Counted from the first letter of the stretch, positions 42,716 to 51,579 are shown. The stretch is 64,000 nt of DNA from Bacillus sp. Bos-x628 (GCF_040500475.1 NZ_CP159358.1:1116001-1180000), one strand, 5' to 3'. Notes: a model not told the origin generated them from the sequence alone. Translations and numbers: made by a program.

Positions 42716-42928
42716 GGGAAATCACTCCCTCCTATTCATTGATAAGGACAATTTTACCAATGCAAAGATTGTCATTAAATAGGGAGAAAGATACAAAAAC
42801 AGTAATCATATATTCCGAGTGCTGTTGACACCGCTTGCTTTTTTCATTTGTACCGACTAATTTTTAAAAAATATTCCCCAAAATAGCCCAACACCTACAA
42901 TATAGGTTTAAACTGAATTAAAAACAAA

Positions 42929-42952
42929 AAACCTTTGCTACGCAAGGGTTTC
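42929..42952 (-). terminator. Terminator after the tRNA-Val 3' fragment
   Basis: Stem AACCCTTGC-gta-GCAAAGGTT with a U-run; probably the original terminator of the tRNA gene before the 240 bp insertion. Confidence 0.75.
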
Positions 42953-43079
42953 ACAGATGATTCCGACTGGACTCGAACCAGCGACCTCTAACCTGAACGA
43001 AAAGAACATCGAGATTACTCGTCGTTTTCCGTAAAGTCCGCTCTTTTTTAACACGCTTGCCTGTCCTATTTGCCGACAT
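42951..43079 (-). pseudogene. Truncated ORF running into the att copy
   Basis: TTTGGAGGCG lies before an ATG at 43079; the frame reads MSANRTGKRVKKERTLRKTT then SNLDVLF and enters the duplicated tRNA sequence, stopping at 42951. The basic first 27 residues look like the start of a mobile-element protein cut by the deletion or by integration. Rest of the 240 bp insert has no gene. Confidence 0.45.
42956..42995 (-). other. Duplicated 3' half of tRNA-Val (att site)
   Basis: Forty bases equal to the 3' end of the tRNA-Val at 43236-43275 apart from two mismatches, covering the anticodon-stem 3' arm, the T arm and the acceptor 3' strand. Such partial tRNA copies are the far attachment site left by a tyrosine-integrase element. 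Confidence 0.85.
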
Positions 43080-43191
43080 AATATCGCCTCCAAATCGATT
43101 AAGTTATCGAAATGAATACCGCTACCTTGCCGACGGTACGACCGCTACCCAGTAACTAAAAACGGATAAGTCACCGCTAAGTCAACGCAAT

Positions 43192-43232
43192 AAAAAACGG
43201 CTAGAAACGTTGATATAACGCCTCTAACCGCC
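43192..43232 (-). terminator. Terminator directly after tRNA-Val
   Basis: Stem CGGTTAGAGGCGTT / AACGTTTCTAGCCG (two G-U pairs) followed by TTTTTTA on the minus strand; it was brought by the inserted segment. Confidence 0.8.
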
Positions 43233-43237
43233 ATGGA

Positions 43238-43310
43238 TGATTCCGACTGGGCTCGAACCAGCGACCTCTACCCTGTCAAGGTAGCGCTCTCCCAGCTGAG
43301 CTACGGAATC
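43238..43310 (-). tRNA. tRNA-Val (GAC)
   Basis: Minus-strand 73-nt cloverleaf: acceptor stem GATTCCG / CGGAATC, D arm with AGCTCAGCTGGGAGAGC, anticodon arm CTACC-TTGACAG-GGTAG giving anticodon GAC (valine, codons GUC/GUU), T arm CTGGTTCGAGCCCAG, discriminator A. CCA is not encoded. Full-length and intact despite the adjacent duplicated 3' end. Confidence 0.93.
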
Positions 43311-43407
43311 AGGTTATGTATCAGTTCTGGGGTTTCTGTTACTGACAGTCTCTATTATATAATTAAATCGAATGAGCGTCAATGGTTTTATTCAAATCAG
43401 CCTAATA

Positions 43408-43437
43408 AGCCGGCTTTGGGCCGGCTGCTTTGTTTCT
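43408..43437. terminator. Terminator after metC
   Basis: Stem AGCCGGC-tttg-GCCGGCT, T-richer on the plus side, between metC and tRNA-Val. Confidence 0.65.
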
Positions 43438-43444
43438 TTACAAA

Positions 43445-44620
43445 TTATTGATTCACAAGGGCTGGATTCAGTTGATCGAGCGCCTGTTTAAAGTCGCGTT
43501 TTAAATCCTCACTGTTTTCGACACCGACACTTAGGCGAAGTAAGCCATCGGTAATCCCTCTCTTTTCTCTTTCTTCTTTTGGCATTGCCGCGTGCGACAT
43601 TTTTGCTGGATAAGAGAGAATTGATTCGACAGCGCCTAGGCTGACAGCGAAAACAGGTAATGAGACATTGTCGACCAGTTCTTTTACTGCTGCTTGGTTT
43701 TCTAGTTCAAATGAGAGAACGGCTCCAGCTCCGCTTGCTTGCTTACGCTGAATATGTGCACCTGGGTGGTCATCTAATCCTGGATAGTATACTTTTTTCA
43801 CAGCAGGATGACCTTTTAGAAATGTGGCAAGTTCTAAAGCTGTTTGGCTTGCTTTTTCTAATCTGACTTGAAGTGTTTTTAATCCTCTTAGGACAAGCCA
43901 GCAATCCTGAACACCAAGGACTGCACCGAAAGAATTTTGGAGCTGATATAGCTCCTCTCCTAGTTTCTCGTCTTTGACAACGGCAAGTCCGGATAAGACA
44001 TCACTATGTCCGCTTAAAAATTTCGTTGCACTATGGAGTACCACATCCACGCCAAGGTCCAAGGGACGCTGAAGAGCCGGAGTTAAGAAGGTATTATCTA
44101 AAAATGTCAAACAGTCATGTTCCTTCGCAAGCTGAACGACACCTTTGATATCCGTAATGCCAAGGGTTGGATTTGACGGTGTTTCTATATAAATGACCTT
44201 TGTATTGGATTGAATGCCTTGTTTGACTTCATTCAAATCCGTCATATCCACAAAGGTATGTTCAATGCCAAAACGTGAAAGGACTTGCGTAATCATGCGG
44301 AATGTTCCGCCATACACATCTTTTGTGACCAACACATGATCACCTTTTGACAGAAGGAGAAAGGCTGTTGAAATCGCGGCCATTCCTGAGGAAAAAGCCA
44401 AACCTTTTGCTCCCCCTTCTAATGAAGCAATTGTATCCTCTAGCGCTTGGCGTGTTGGTGTACCTGATCTGGAATAGTCATATTGACCAAACTCATCAAA
44501 GGTACTTTGATGAAAAGTTGAAGCATGCTGAATCGGTACACTGACTGCACCTGTTGAACCGTCTGTTTTAAAAGCATTGTGAACAAGTCTTGTTTCTAGC
44601 GTCCAATCATGGTTGGTCAT
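43445..44620 (-). CDS. metC: Cystathionine beta-lyase MetC
   Basis: PLP enzyme of 391 residues, the second step of methionine transsulfuration (cystathionine to homocysteine). PLP lysine in VDVVLHSATKFLSGHSDVLS near residue 198; substrate loops YDYSRSGTPTRQALE near 48 and YIETPSNPTLGITDI near 145. Counterpart of B. subtilis YjcJ. Its ATG overlaps the metI stop and AGGAGG lies inside metI, so both are translated together under the SAM riboswitch. Confidence 0.92.
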   Translation of the reverse strand: MTNHDWTLETRLVHNAFKTDGSTGAVSVPIQHASTFHQSTFDEFGQYDYSRSGTPTRQALEDTIASLEGGAKGLAFSSGMAAISTAFLLLSKGDHVLVTKDVYGGTFRMITQVLSRFGIEHTFVDMTDLNEVKQGIQSNTKVIYIETPSNPTLGITDIKGVVQLAKEHDCLTFLDNTFLTPALQRPLDLGVDVVLHSATKFLSGHSDVLSGLAVVKDEKLGEELYQLQNSFGAVLGVQDCWLVLRGLKTLQVRLEKASQTALELATFLKGHPAVKKVYYPGLDDHPGAHIQRKQASGAGAVLSFELENQAAVKELVDNVSLPVFAVSLGAVESILSYPAKMSHAAMPKEEREKRGITDGLLRLSVGVENSEDLKRDFKQALDQLNPALVNQ

Positions 44621-45735
44621 TTGACGTGTACCTCCTCTTTTACTTTAGATAGCGCCTGCTTGAGATCTGCTTTTAAGTCATCAACATATTCAATGCCAAC
44701 AGAGAATCGGAGCAACTTGTTACATACACCGTTTGCAATGCGAATCTCTTCTGGAATGTCCATGTGGGTTTGCGTGGCAGGATACGTAATAAAGCTTTCG
44801 ATACCGCCAAGACTTTCAGCAAAACAGATCGTTTGTAGCTGCTTTAAAAATGGATTGACCCACTCTTCTTTTGCTATACGGAATGAAAGCATTCCACCTT
44901 TTCCTGGGTAAAGAACATCTTGAATTTCAGGCTGCTTCTTTAAAAAGTCTGCTAACTCCTTTGCATTTGCCTCGTGCTGGCGTATTCTGAGGGCCAACGT
45001 TTTCATGCCTCTCATTAAAAGCCACGAGTCAAACGGGGATAAAACCGCTCCGATGGCATTTTGATGCTGGAACATGTCTTCAGATAACTGCTCTCCTTTT
45101 GTCACAACAAGACCTGCGAGGACATCATTGTGTCCGCCTAAATATTTGGTTGCGCTATGAATGACAATATCTGCTCCAAGCGTAATCGGCTTTTGTAAGA
45201 CTGGCGTATAAAATGTGTTATCGACAATGACCAAAGCGCCATTTTCTTTTGCCATATTGGCTACCTTTTGAATATCAGCTTCCTGCATGAGTGGATTTGT
45301 CGGCGTTTCAATAAAGACCGCTTTTGTTTTTGTCGTGAATTTGGAGCGTAAACAGTCTTCATCTGAGAAATCATCGTAAAGAAAATTTAAACCGTACTTT
45401 TTCCATTCATTTTCAAACAAACGGTATGTACCGCCATATAAGTCCGAGGAGACGATTAATTCATCTCCGCTTTCAAATAGAGCCATAATCGTTTGAATGG
45501 CAGCCATTCCCGAGCTGAAGGCAAAACCGGCCGTACCCTCTTCGAGTGAAGCAATCGCATCTTCTACTAGCTGCCTTGTTGGGTTTTTTGTTCGAATATA
45601 GTCAAAACCTGTTGATTCACCAATGCCTCTATGTCTGTATGCCGTTGAAAGATAAACGGGAGGGCTCACAGTTCCAGTTGTTTCTTCACTACGGTTTCCA
45701 ATTTGCGCTAATTTCGTTTCCACATGTTCTGTCAT
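44617..45735 (-). CDS. metI: Cystathionine gamma-synthase MetI
   Basis: PLP enzyme of 372 residues joining cysteine (or sulfide) with O-acetylhomoserine. PLP Lys in ADIVIHSATKYLGGHNDVLAG near residue 190; YIRTKNPTRQLVEDAIASLE near 45; FIETPTNPLMQEADI near 140. Counterpart of B. subtilis YjcI. First gene after the SAM riboswitch leader. Confidence 0.92.
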   Translation of the reverse strand: MTEHVETKLAQIGNRSEETTGTVSPPVYLSTAYRHRGIGESTGFDYIRTKNPTRQLVEDAIASLEEGTAGFAFSSGMAAIQTIMALFESGDELIVSSDLYGGTYRLFENEWKKYGLNFLYDDFSDEDCLRSKFTTKTKAVFIETPTNPLMQEADIQKVANMAKENGALVIVDNTFYTPVLQKPITLGADIVIHSATKYLGGHNDVLAGLVVTKGEQLSEDMFQHQNAIGAVLSPFDSWLLMRGMKTLALRIRQHEANAKELADFLKKQPEIQDVLYPGKGGMLSFRIAKEEWVNPFLKQLQTICFAESLGGIESFITYPATQTHMDIPEEIRIANGVCNKLLRFSVGIEYVDDLKADLKQALSKVKEEVHVK

Positions 45736-45775
45736 TTGACACCATCCTAAATAAAAAATCTGATTTCAAAACAGA

Positions 45776-45805
45776 AAACCCCTTCTTCATAAGAAGAAGG
45801 GGTTT
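45776..45805 (-). terminator. Riboswitch terminator of metI leader
   Basis: Perfect stem AACCCCTTCTTCTTA / TAAGAAGAAGGGGTT-type hairpin with a TTTTCTGTTTT tail on the minus strand. Confidence 0.9.
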
Positions 45806-45814
45806 AATCGCTTC

Positions 45815-45935
45815 CTCTTATCTTCCAAGCAAAAAAACTGCTTGCTGGATTTAGCACCTTGGTAATCACTTTCATGTGAAGCATACCGGTTGCTGAGGTT
45901 TCAAAGGGCCAGTCCCTCCACCTCTCACGATAAGA
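45815..45935 (-). ncRNA. SAM riboswitch (S-box) of metI-metC
   Basis: Minus strand shows the S-box landmarks in order: CTTATC, GAGAGGTGGAGGGACTGGCC, TGAAACCTCAGCAACCGG, CCAAGGTGCTAAATCCAGC and closing GATAAGAG pairing with CTTATC. The terminator follows after 10 nt. High SAM should stop transcription. Confidence 0.96.
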
Positions 45936-45965
45936 ATGTGTTGTTTGTCTGTTCTAATTCTTAAT

Positions 45966-45994
45966 ACTGTAACGCATTAAATGTCATTTTTCAA
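45966..45994 (-). promoter_or_regulatory. metI promoter
   Basis: -35 TTGAAA (45989-45994) and -10 TACAGT (45966-45971) with 17 bp spacing, about 30 bp before the aptamer. Confidence 0.65.
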
Positions 45995-46153
45995 GTGCCA
46001 TCTAACGATTAATTAAATTTTCTGTATTTTATAACAGGAGGATTTTCAACTGATTTGATTGCATGTTTGGATATAGGAACAATGCTGTTTTTCATGTTAC
46101 AATGAATGGAAACGTTTCACATGTATGAATTTGGTTAGCTGGAGGAATAGATT

Positions 46154-46894
46154 ATGGTGAAGAAAACAGGAATGATTCAAGAGGAAACCTTACAGTCAAC
46201 AGAACTTGGTGAGGAAATGACTGTTTTGATCTATTTACCAGTCAATTACTCACCCCTTTATACATATCATGTCATCATTGCACAGGATGGTCATGATTAT
46301 TTCCGCTTAGGTAAAATAGGCAGACAATCGGAAGAATTGATGCAAAACAAGGAAATGGAACGTTCCATTATCATTGGCATCCCTTATCGAAATGTCACTG
46401 AAAGACGAAATATGTATCATCCAGACGGCACAAAGTTTGACGCTTACAAACGCTTTTTAGCAAATGAGCTTGTTCCTTACATTGATGACCGTTACCCAAC
46501 CTATCAAATTGGGTCAGGGCGAACGTTGATTGGTGATTCACTAGGCGCCACTATTTCACTAATGACTGCTATCGACTATCCTTCTTTATTCGGAGGTTTA
46601 ATCTTGCAGTCTCCTTACGTGGATGATTCGGTCTTAAAAGCAGTCAAAGGCTCAACATCACTTTCTCATTACGCCATTATCCATCAAATTGGTTTAGAAG
46701 AGAAAGCTGTTAAAACAACCGACGGTCAAGTGCTTGACTTTATCAAACCTAACCAAGACTTAAAGGCCCTGCTAGAACAATCTGGTGCAGATTACTTATT
46801 TGAAACATTTGAAGGCGATCATAAATGGACGTTTTGGCAGCCGCTCATTGCTCCTTCATTAAAAAGAATGCTGCCATATTCGTTAATCAACTGA
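46154..46894 (+). CDS. yjcH: Esterase-like alpha/beta hydrolase YjcH
   Basis: Protein of 246 residues of the esterase D (YbbA/Fes) type. Nucleophile elbow LIGDSLGATIS near residue 126, Asp after the GGLILQSPYVDDS strand, and the His in FEGDHKWTFWQPL near residue 219. The substrate is unknown; enterochelin-esterase relatives act on siderophores and other esters. Followed by yjcG and yjcF as in B. subtilis; strong TGGAGGA site. Confidence 0.87.
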   Translation: MVKKTGMIQEETLQSTELGEEMTVLIYLPVNYSPLYTYHVIIAQDGHDYFRLGKIGRQSEELMQNKEMERSIIIGIPYRNVTERRNMYHPDGTKFDAYKRFLANELVPYIDDRYPTYQIGSGRTLIGDSLGATISLMTAIDYPSLFGGLILQSPYVDDSVLKAVKGSTSLSHYAIIHQIGLEEKAVKTTDGQVLDFIKPNQDLKALLEQSGADYLFETFEGDHKWTFWQPLIAPSLKRMLPYSLIN

Positions 46895-46946
46895 ATTTTG
46901 TTATAATAAACAATAGCAAATACTTTCTTAATCAGGAGGGAAAACG

Positions 46947-47462
46947 ATGAAATACGGAGTTGTTTTATTTCCATCAAAAAAATTGCAAGATATAGCGAAC
47001 TCATACCGGAAACGTTATGACCCGAACTATGCACTCATACCGCCTCATTTGACACTGAGAACACCGTTTGAATTAACAGATTTAGAAGCGGATGAAGTGG
47101 TATCGACGCTACGTGAGTATGCAAAGCATGCTTCTCCAATCACCTTGCGTATTCAAAAATTTAGTTCATTCGCTCCTGTCAACAACGTCATTTATATGAA
47201 AGTAGAACCGAACGAAGAATTAACGGCTTTGAATGAGAAGCTCTATACAGACCCAATTAGCGGAACGCCTGAATATGCTTTTGTGCCGCATATAACAGTT
47301 GCTCAAAAATTATCAGATGACGAGCATTCAGATGTACTTGGCACATTAAAGCTAAGCCGTATTGACCATGAAGAAACGGTGGATCGCTTCCATCTACTAT
47401 ATCAATTAGAAAACGGGTCTTGGACCGTCTATGAAACATTTATTTTAGGAGAAGAGGGTTAA
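46947..47462 (+). CDS. yjcG: 2H phosphoesterase YjcG
   Basis: Protein of 171 residues with the two tandem HxT motifs of the 2H (LigT/2'-5' RNA ligase-like) phosphoesterase family: [10 protein letters not shown] near residue 33 and VPHITVAQ near residue 114. The physiological phosphodiester substrate is unknown. AGGAGGG site before the ATG; six bases separate its stop from yjcF. Confidence 0.9.
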   Translation: MKYGVVLFPSKKLQDIANSYRKRYDPNYALIPPHLTLRTPFELTDLEADEVVSTLREYAKHASPITLRIQKFSSFAPVNNVIYMKVEPNEELTALNEKLYTDPISGTPEYAFVPHITVAQKLSDDEHSDVLGTLKLSRIDHEETVDRFHLLYQLENGSWTVYETFILGEEG

Positions 47463-47468
47463 AGACTT

Positions 47469-47906
47469 TTGAAAACAGTTGTCGTCCAAACACAAACACA
47501 ACGAGAAGATGCCTATTTCGTAAGAAAAGAAGTGTTTGTCAAAGAACAAGGAGTTCCATTAGACATTGAAATCGATGAACTAGAAGAAGAAGCCATACAC
47601 TTTGTCATTTATCATGATGACAATAAACCGCAAGCTGCTGCTAGACTACGCATCATTGAAGGAGCAAAAGCAAAACTTGAACGGATTTGTGTGTTAAAAG
47701 AAGCTCGCTCTCTTGGTCTTGGCCGCAAGCTATTAGAGGCGTTAGAGGAAGAAGCTACTGCCCGAGGTGCTCAGGAAGCTGTCATGCATGCACAAGTCCA
47801 AGCCCAGCCATTCTATGAAAAAAAGGGCTATCAAGCTGTTTCTGAACCGTTTGAAGAAGCGGGTATCATACATGTCAAGATGACAAAAACATTATCTACC
47901 TCATAA
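47469..47906 (+). CDS. yjcF: GNAT acetyltransferase YjcF
   Basis: Acetyltransferase of 145 residues. Acetyl-CoA pyrophosphate loop RSLGLGRKLLEALEE near residue 80 with VLKEAR before it, and the C-terminal HAQVQAQPFYEKKGYQAV motif. Start codon TTG. Acceptor substrate not known. Last gene before a strong terminator. Confidence 0.87.
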   Translation: MKTVVVQTQTQREDAYFVRKEVFVKEQGVPLDIEIDELEEEAIHFVIYHDDNKPQAAARLRIIEGAKAKLERICVLKEARSLGLGRKLLEALEEEATARGAQEAVMHAQVQAQPFYEKKGYQAVSEPFEEAGIIHVKMTKTLSTS

Positions 47907-47911
47907 AAAAC

Positions 47912-47945
47912 AAAAAGCCAAGGCAATCAAGATGCCTTGGCTTTT
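47912..47945 (+). terminator. yjcF terminator
   Basis: Stem AAAAAGCCAAGGCA / TGCCTTGGCTTTT. Confidence 0.85.
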
Positions 47946-47992
47946 CCATCGGGTAAAATCGTTCAATAAGCCCTGAAAGAAAGCGCAATCAT

Positions 47993-48250
47993 TTATATAT
48001 AAACATTGATATGAATGCCCTTTCCTTCTTCCATAAACATATCTTTTACAAAGCGTTCCCGCTTTTTTTGCTGTACTTTCGTTTCTGCTTCTGTGACTAA
48101 GTCCTCTTTTCTCTCAAAATCTCTGTAAATCTTGTCATGAAAGGTACGCGCAACCTTTGTCACTTTCGCATAGTCTTCTTTATCCTGAGGAGCAGGACGA
48201 TTGATATATTGAACATACAGATCCGGCTGAATCGGTGCTATATATCCCAT
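47993..48250 (-). CDS. Conserved protein, YjcE-like position
   Basis: Charged, helical protein of 85 residues beginning MGYIAPIQPDLYVQYINRPA, with KETKVQQKKRE-type basic stretch (EAETKVQQKKRERFV near 54) and GKGIHINVYI at the end. No known domain. Start at 48250 has AAAGGAGGC 7 nt upstream; a longer frame would begin before this site. The position between yjcF and yjcD matches yjcE of B. subtilis. Confidence 0.7.
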   Translation of the reverse strand: MGYIAPIQPDLYVQYINRPAPQDKEDYAKVTKVARTFHDKIYRDFERKEDLVTEAETKVQQKKRERFVKDMFMEEGKGIHINVYI

Positions 48251-48377
48251 CAAGAACGCCTCCTTTGCTTCTCTTCTATTTTTTATTCCCTCATTATGAC
48301 TGTTTGAAACACGATTCATTTGTTATGATTAGATTTGTTTCTTTTTAAGATTTTCATACATATTGGAGGACTAGCTT

Positions 48378-50681
48378 TTGAAATGCGCAAGACGACATGA
48401 TCAAACAATCTCATTACATACATATTCGAGAGAACATTATCAATTCCTCCATGACGAGGGAAAAAAAGGGCACTTATTTTGTATATATTGCGGAAATCCC
48501 GTCATTTTCAGATTAAATATACACGAAGAGCCTGCGTTTATACATAAACAAATCTTTCAGCAAGAGGTGTGTGAAAAAGCGGCTGAACAAGAAGAGACCG
48601 AAGCAACATCAAAAGACACTTCTTCTTATAAGGAACTTGGCGGTTTCCGTTTTCCAACTGGCAAGCAAATTACCTCACAGCAAAAGGAGACTGTAAAATG
48701 GCAGAAGCCAAGAACCATTGAACTTGGTGAAGCCTTTCAAAAAGAAAATGAAAAAACACATACCATTGACCTCTTCCCTCATATCACCTTTAGCGCGCCG
48801 CAACTCCAAGCTGTCACCCATACAGACGGTCCGATGCTCGTGCTCGCTGGTGCCGGCAGTGGCAAAACAAGGGTTCTGACTGCAAGAGCAGCATACCTGA
48901 TTTCACAACAAGAAATACCTGCACACCATATTTTACTGGTGACGTTCACAACAAAAGCAAGTAATGAGATGAAAGAAAGACTGCGTACACAATATCACCT
49001 TCATCCATCACAAGCAAATCAAGTCGTCATTGGCACTTTTCATAGTCTCTTTTATAAAATGCTGCTGCATGATGATCCTAGCAAATGGAACGGCCAGCAC
49101 TTGATCAAGTTTGACTGGCAAAAGGAACAGTACATTCGGAAAGCAATCATGAAGGAAGGACTTGAGGAGAAGGACTATCCCACAGATCATATTCTGCAAT
49201 CTATCGGCTTTTGGAAAAATGCCTATTTACCCGATGAACTTCCTGACCTTAAGGACGAAAAAGAAAAACAAATATGGACCATCTATCAATCTTATGAAAA
49301 ACAGAAACGAGACAATCAGCAATTTGATTTCGACGACATGGCCATTGCGTGCTTACAGATGCTTTCCGAAAAACCAGGTCTATTAAAACGCTATCAGGAA
49401 AGATTCAAGTATATTTTAGTGGATGAATTTCAGGATATTAATCCTGTCCAATACAAGTTAATACAGCTTTTAGCTGGAGATTCAGAACAACTGTTTTGTG
49501 TAGGAGATGATGATCAAGCGATTTATGCCTTTAGGGGAAGCAATCCTGCTTTTATTCTTCATTTTAAGAAAGATTATCCTTCAGCCAATATCGTTCATTT
49601 ACATGCGAATTACCGCTCTCATCATACCATTGTCGCAAGTGCAGATGCCATTATTAAGAAAAACCAGCATCGCTATGTCAAGACCTTAAAAGCAGTTCGT
49701 TCTGAAAAAACACCTCCCATCCTCTTTTATCCATATGACGAGGAAGAGGAGGCCACCATGATAGTTTCAGATATTCAGGAAAAAATCACAAACGGTGCAA
49801 GACCGAATGACTTCTGTGTATTATTTCGAACCAATACGGGAGGACGAGCCATTTATGAACGGCTCCATCAATCAGCCATTCCGTATCAGACCGATAATGG
49901 CGTCAAAGCCTTTTACAGTAGGCGAATTGTTCGGATGCTGCTCGCTTTTCTTTCTTTAAGTCAAGATGCAGATGATATCGCTGCGATAAAACTGCTGCTT
50001 CCTATCTTCTTTTTAAAGCAACAAACGCTTAACACACTCAAGGCGCTGACCATCACAGAAGACTGTTCAATGGTAGAAGCACTTGGAAAACTAACTGACA
50101 TCCAGCCTTTCCAGCGTAAAAAGTTGCAATCTATCGTTCTTCTTTTCCAAACCTTACGGACATTAAAGCCGTCCGATGCTGTAACCTTGATCGAGCAAAA
50201 AATGGGGCTTGGTGATTATTTAAAAAAGCGAGCGAACGATACAAGTGTTCTTGAAAAAGGAGCAGATGATGTGCGCGATGTGAAAACAGCAGCGAAACGT
50301 TTTGAAACGATTGAAGCCTTTCTATCACATGCCGAACACATGAAGTCAAAAGAAAAGGAAAAAACAGACGAATCAGGTGTTCAGCTCATGACGATACACC
50401 GTGCAAAAGGACTTGAATTCCAAACAGTGTACATCACTTGTACTGTCGACGGAGCGCTGCCTCACGATTTTGCACTAGATGAACTGAGAAATGGTCATGA
50501 AGAAGCCATTGAAGAAGAGCGCCGTTTATTATACGTCGCTATGACAAGAGCACAGCAATCCCTTTATCTGTCCGTTCCTTCATTTAGAAGAGGAAAAACA
50601 GCCCATCGTTCTCGCTTTTTATATCCTCTTCTTAAAAAAAACAGTGAAATGTTCACTCAAAAACAACAGGCCCCCCTTTGA
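48378..50681 (+). CDS. yjcD: UvrD/Rep-type DNA helicase YjcD
   Basis: Superfamily 1A helicase, 767 residues from a TTG start after TTGGAGG. A short N-terminal module with a Cys pair (FCIYCGNPVIFRLN near residue 35) precedes the motor: motif I LAGAGSGKTRVL near 156, Ia TFTTKASNEMKERL, II YILVDEFQDINPVQ near 347, III GDDDQAIYAFRGS near 378, IV FRTNTGGRAIYERL, V LMTIHRAKGLEF near 671, VI LLYVAMTRAQQSLYL near 720. Likely repair or replication-conflict role; the N-terminal module is not in UvrD/PcrA. Confidence 0.92.
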   Translation: MKCARRHDQTISLHTYSREHYQFLHDEGKKGHLFCIYCGNPVIFRLNIHEEPAFIHKQIFQQEVCEKAAEQEETEATSKDTSSYKELGGFRFPTGKQITSQQKETVKWQKPRTIELGEAFQKENEKTHTIDLFPHITFSAPQLQAVTHTDGPMLVLAGAGSGKTRVLTARAAYLISQQEIPAHHILLVTFTTKASNEMKERLRTQYHLHPSQANQVVIGTFHSLFYKMLLHDDPSKWNGQHLIKFDWQKEQYIRKAIMKEGLEEKDYPTDHILQSIGFWKNAYLPDELPDLKDEKEKQIWTIYQSYEKQKRDNQQFDFDDMAIACLQMLSEKPGLLKRYQERFKYILVDEFQDINPVQYKLIQLLAGDSEQLFCVGDDDQAIYAFRGSNPAFILHFKKDYPSANIVHLHANYRSHHTIVASADAIIKKNQHRYVKTLKAVRSEKTPPILFYPYDEEEEATMIVSDIQEKITNGARPNDFCVLFRTNTGGRAIYERLHQSAIPYQTDNGVKAFYSRRIVRMLLAFLSLSQDADDIAAIKLLLPIFFLKQQTLNTLKALTITEDCSMVEALGKLTDIQPFQRKKLQSIVLLFQTLRTLKPSDAVTLIEQKMGLGDYLKKRANDTSVLEKGADDVRDVKTAAKRFETIEAFLSHAEHMKSKEKEKTDESGVQLMTIHRAKGLEFQTVYITCTVDGALPHDFALDELRNGHEEAIEEERRLLYVAMTRAQQSLYLSVPSFRRGKTAHRSRFLYPLLKKNSEMFTQKQQAPL

Positions 50682-50706
50682 TTGGAGAGCCTGTTGTTTA
50701 TTTTTT
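50660..50706. terminator. Bidirectional terminator between yjcD and spoVIF
   Basis: Stem AAACAACAGGC / GCCTGTTGTTT covering both converging stops, T-rich on both sides. Confidence 0.85.
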
Positions 50707-50955
50707 GTTGTTCATCATTTTAGAGATCGTATTGAAATCTAGCTTTTCTTTCCCGCTTGTAATTGATTGAACAATTTTGTCTTCAAGTTCTTGAGGTACA
50801 CGCTTATTCGCAAGCTGCGCTACTTTTTTAATGACTCCTCGAACGGTCGCCTCATCTTTAAAGTTGGCATTTTGCAATGAACCAGCAAGCTTAAAGACAT
50901 CATTCATATTCACACCCGTTTTATTTTCTACACTTTTAAAAAATTTATTATCCAT
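50698..50955 (-). CDS. spoVIF: Sporulation-specific protein SpoVIF
   Basis: Protein of 85 residues (B. subtilis YjcC/SpoVIF), required for assembly of GerE-dependent spore coat proteins. Conserved segments are KTGVNMNDVFKLAGSLQNAN near residue 12 and VAQLANKRVPQELEDKIVQS near 45. GAGGAGG site. Lies beside coat genes in the same arrangement as in B. subtilis. Confidence 0.9.
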   Translation of the reverse strand: MDNKFFKSVENKTGVNMNDVFKLAGSLQNANFKDEATVRGVIKKVAQLANKRVPQELEDKIVQSITSGKEKLDFNTISKMMNNKK

Positions 50956-51096
50956 TCATTTGCCTCCTCTTTGTGGAGTAATCACCTTACTATATGATAA
51001 TAGGCGAGATATGTGCCTATCCTCCTGTCACGATTGACCAAAGAGAAAGGAAAGCAAGAGGCTGACCCATTGCTTCCCTCACCTTCTGACTTCTGT

Positions 51097-51222
51097 TTAG
51101 TTAAAGAAAGAAGCACCAACAATGATTAAAAGAATGAACAACACGACGACAAGGACAAACGTTGACCCATAGCCACCGCCGTAACCGCCGCCATAGCCGC
51201 CACCGTAACCGTAACAACTCAT
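51097..51222 (-). CDS. yjcZ: YjcZ-family small sporulation membrane protein
   Basis: A 41-residue protein: [20 protein letters not shown] then a single hydrophobic helix [20 protein letters not shown]. The Gly/Tyr-rich head plus one helix is the hallmark of the YjcZ/CxxGYG sporulation family found in several copies in Bacillus. AGGAGGTG lies before the ATG. Confidence 0.9.
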   Translation of the reverse strand: MSCYGYGGGYGGGYGGGYGSTFVLVVVLFILLIIVGASFFN

Positions 51223-51306
51223 ATTTAAGCACCTCCTCTACTCCATTACAACATATGAGAAAAACAAGAAATGGTTTGGACGATCACATCAAAAAGTGCG
51301 GAAATT

Positions 51307-51528
51307 TTATTTCTGCTTTTTAAACAAGTAAGAATCTTCTCCGTGACTTGTCATGTATGCTTCTGTTTCTTTTGCAAAAGCATCCATTTTCACGCCAAAC
51401 TCCTTTAAGTGTTGCTCAAGATCATTCGCCTTATCTGCTAAATCCATTACTACTTTTTCGTGCTCTTGTTCTTTCCCGTCATAAGGTCTGCTGAACAAAG
51501 AGCCAAGTAATTGTTCAAATGCGTCCAT
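51307..51528 (-). CDS. Small coiled-coil protein in the spore gene cluster
   Basis: Hydrophilic 73-residue protein (MDAFEQLLGSLFSRPYDGKE, then a helix VVMDLADKANDLEQHLKEFG). The start at 51528 follows GAAGGGGTG; three codons upstream an ATG overlaps the site. No known domain; a spore role is suggested only by its neighbours. Confidence 0.65.
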   Translation of the reverse strand: MDAFEQLLGSLFSRPYDGKEQEHEKVVMDLADKANDLEQHLKEFGVKMDAFAKETEAYMTSHGEDSYLFKKQK

Positions 51529-51579
51529 TCTGGTCACCCCTTCTCTCTTTCATATGCAATAACAGGAAAAAGGGCAACA

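Noticed and set aside
42996..43235. A second degenerate tRNA inside the insert
   Set aside because: Only the 40-bp 3' half is repeated; no 5' half, D arm or acceptor partner was found.
51097..51222. GGCGGT-rich repeat as a simple-sequence element
   Set aside because: It encodes the Gly/Tyr head of a YjcZ-type protein with ribosome site and membrane helix.
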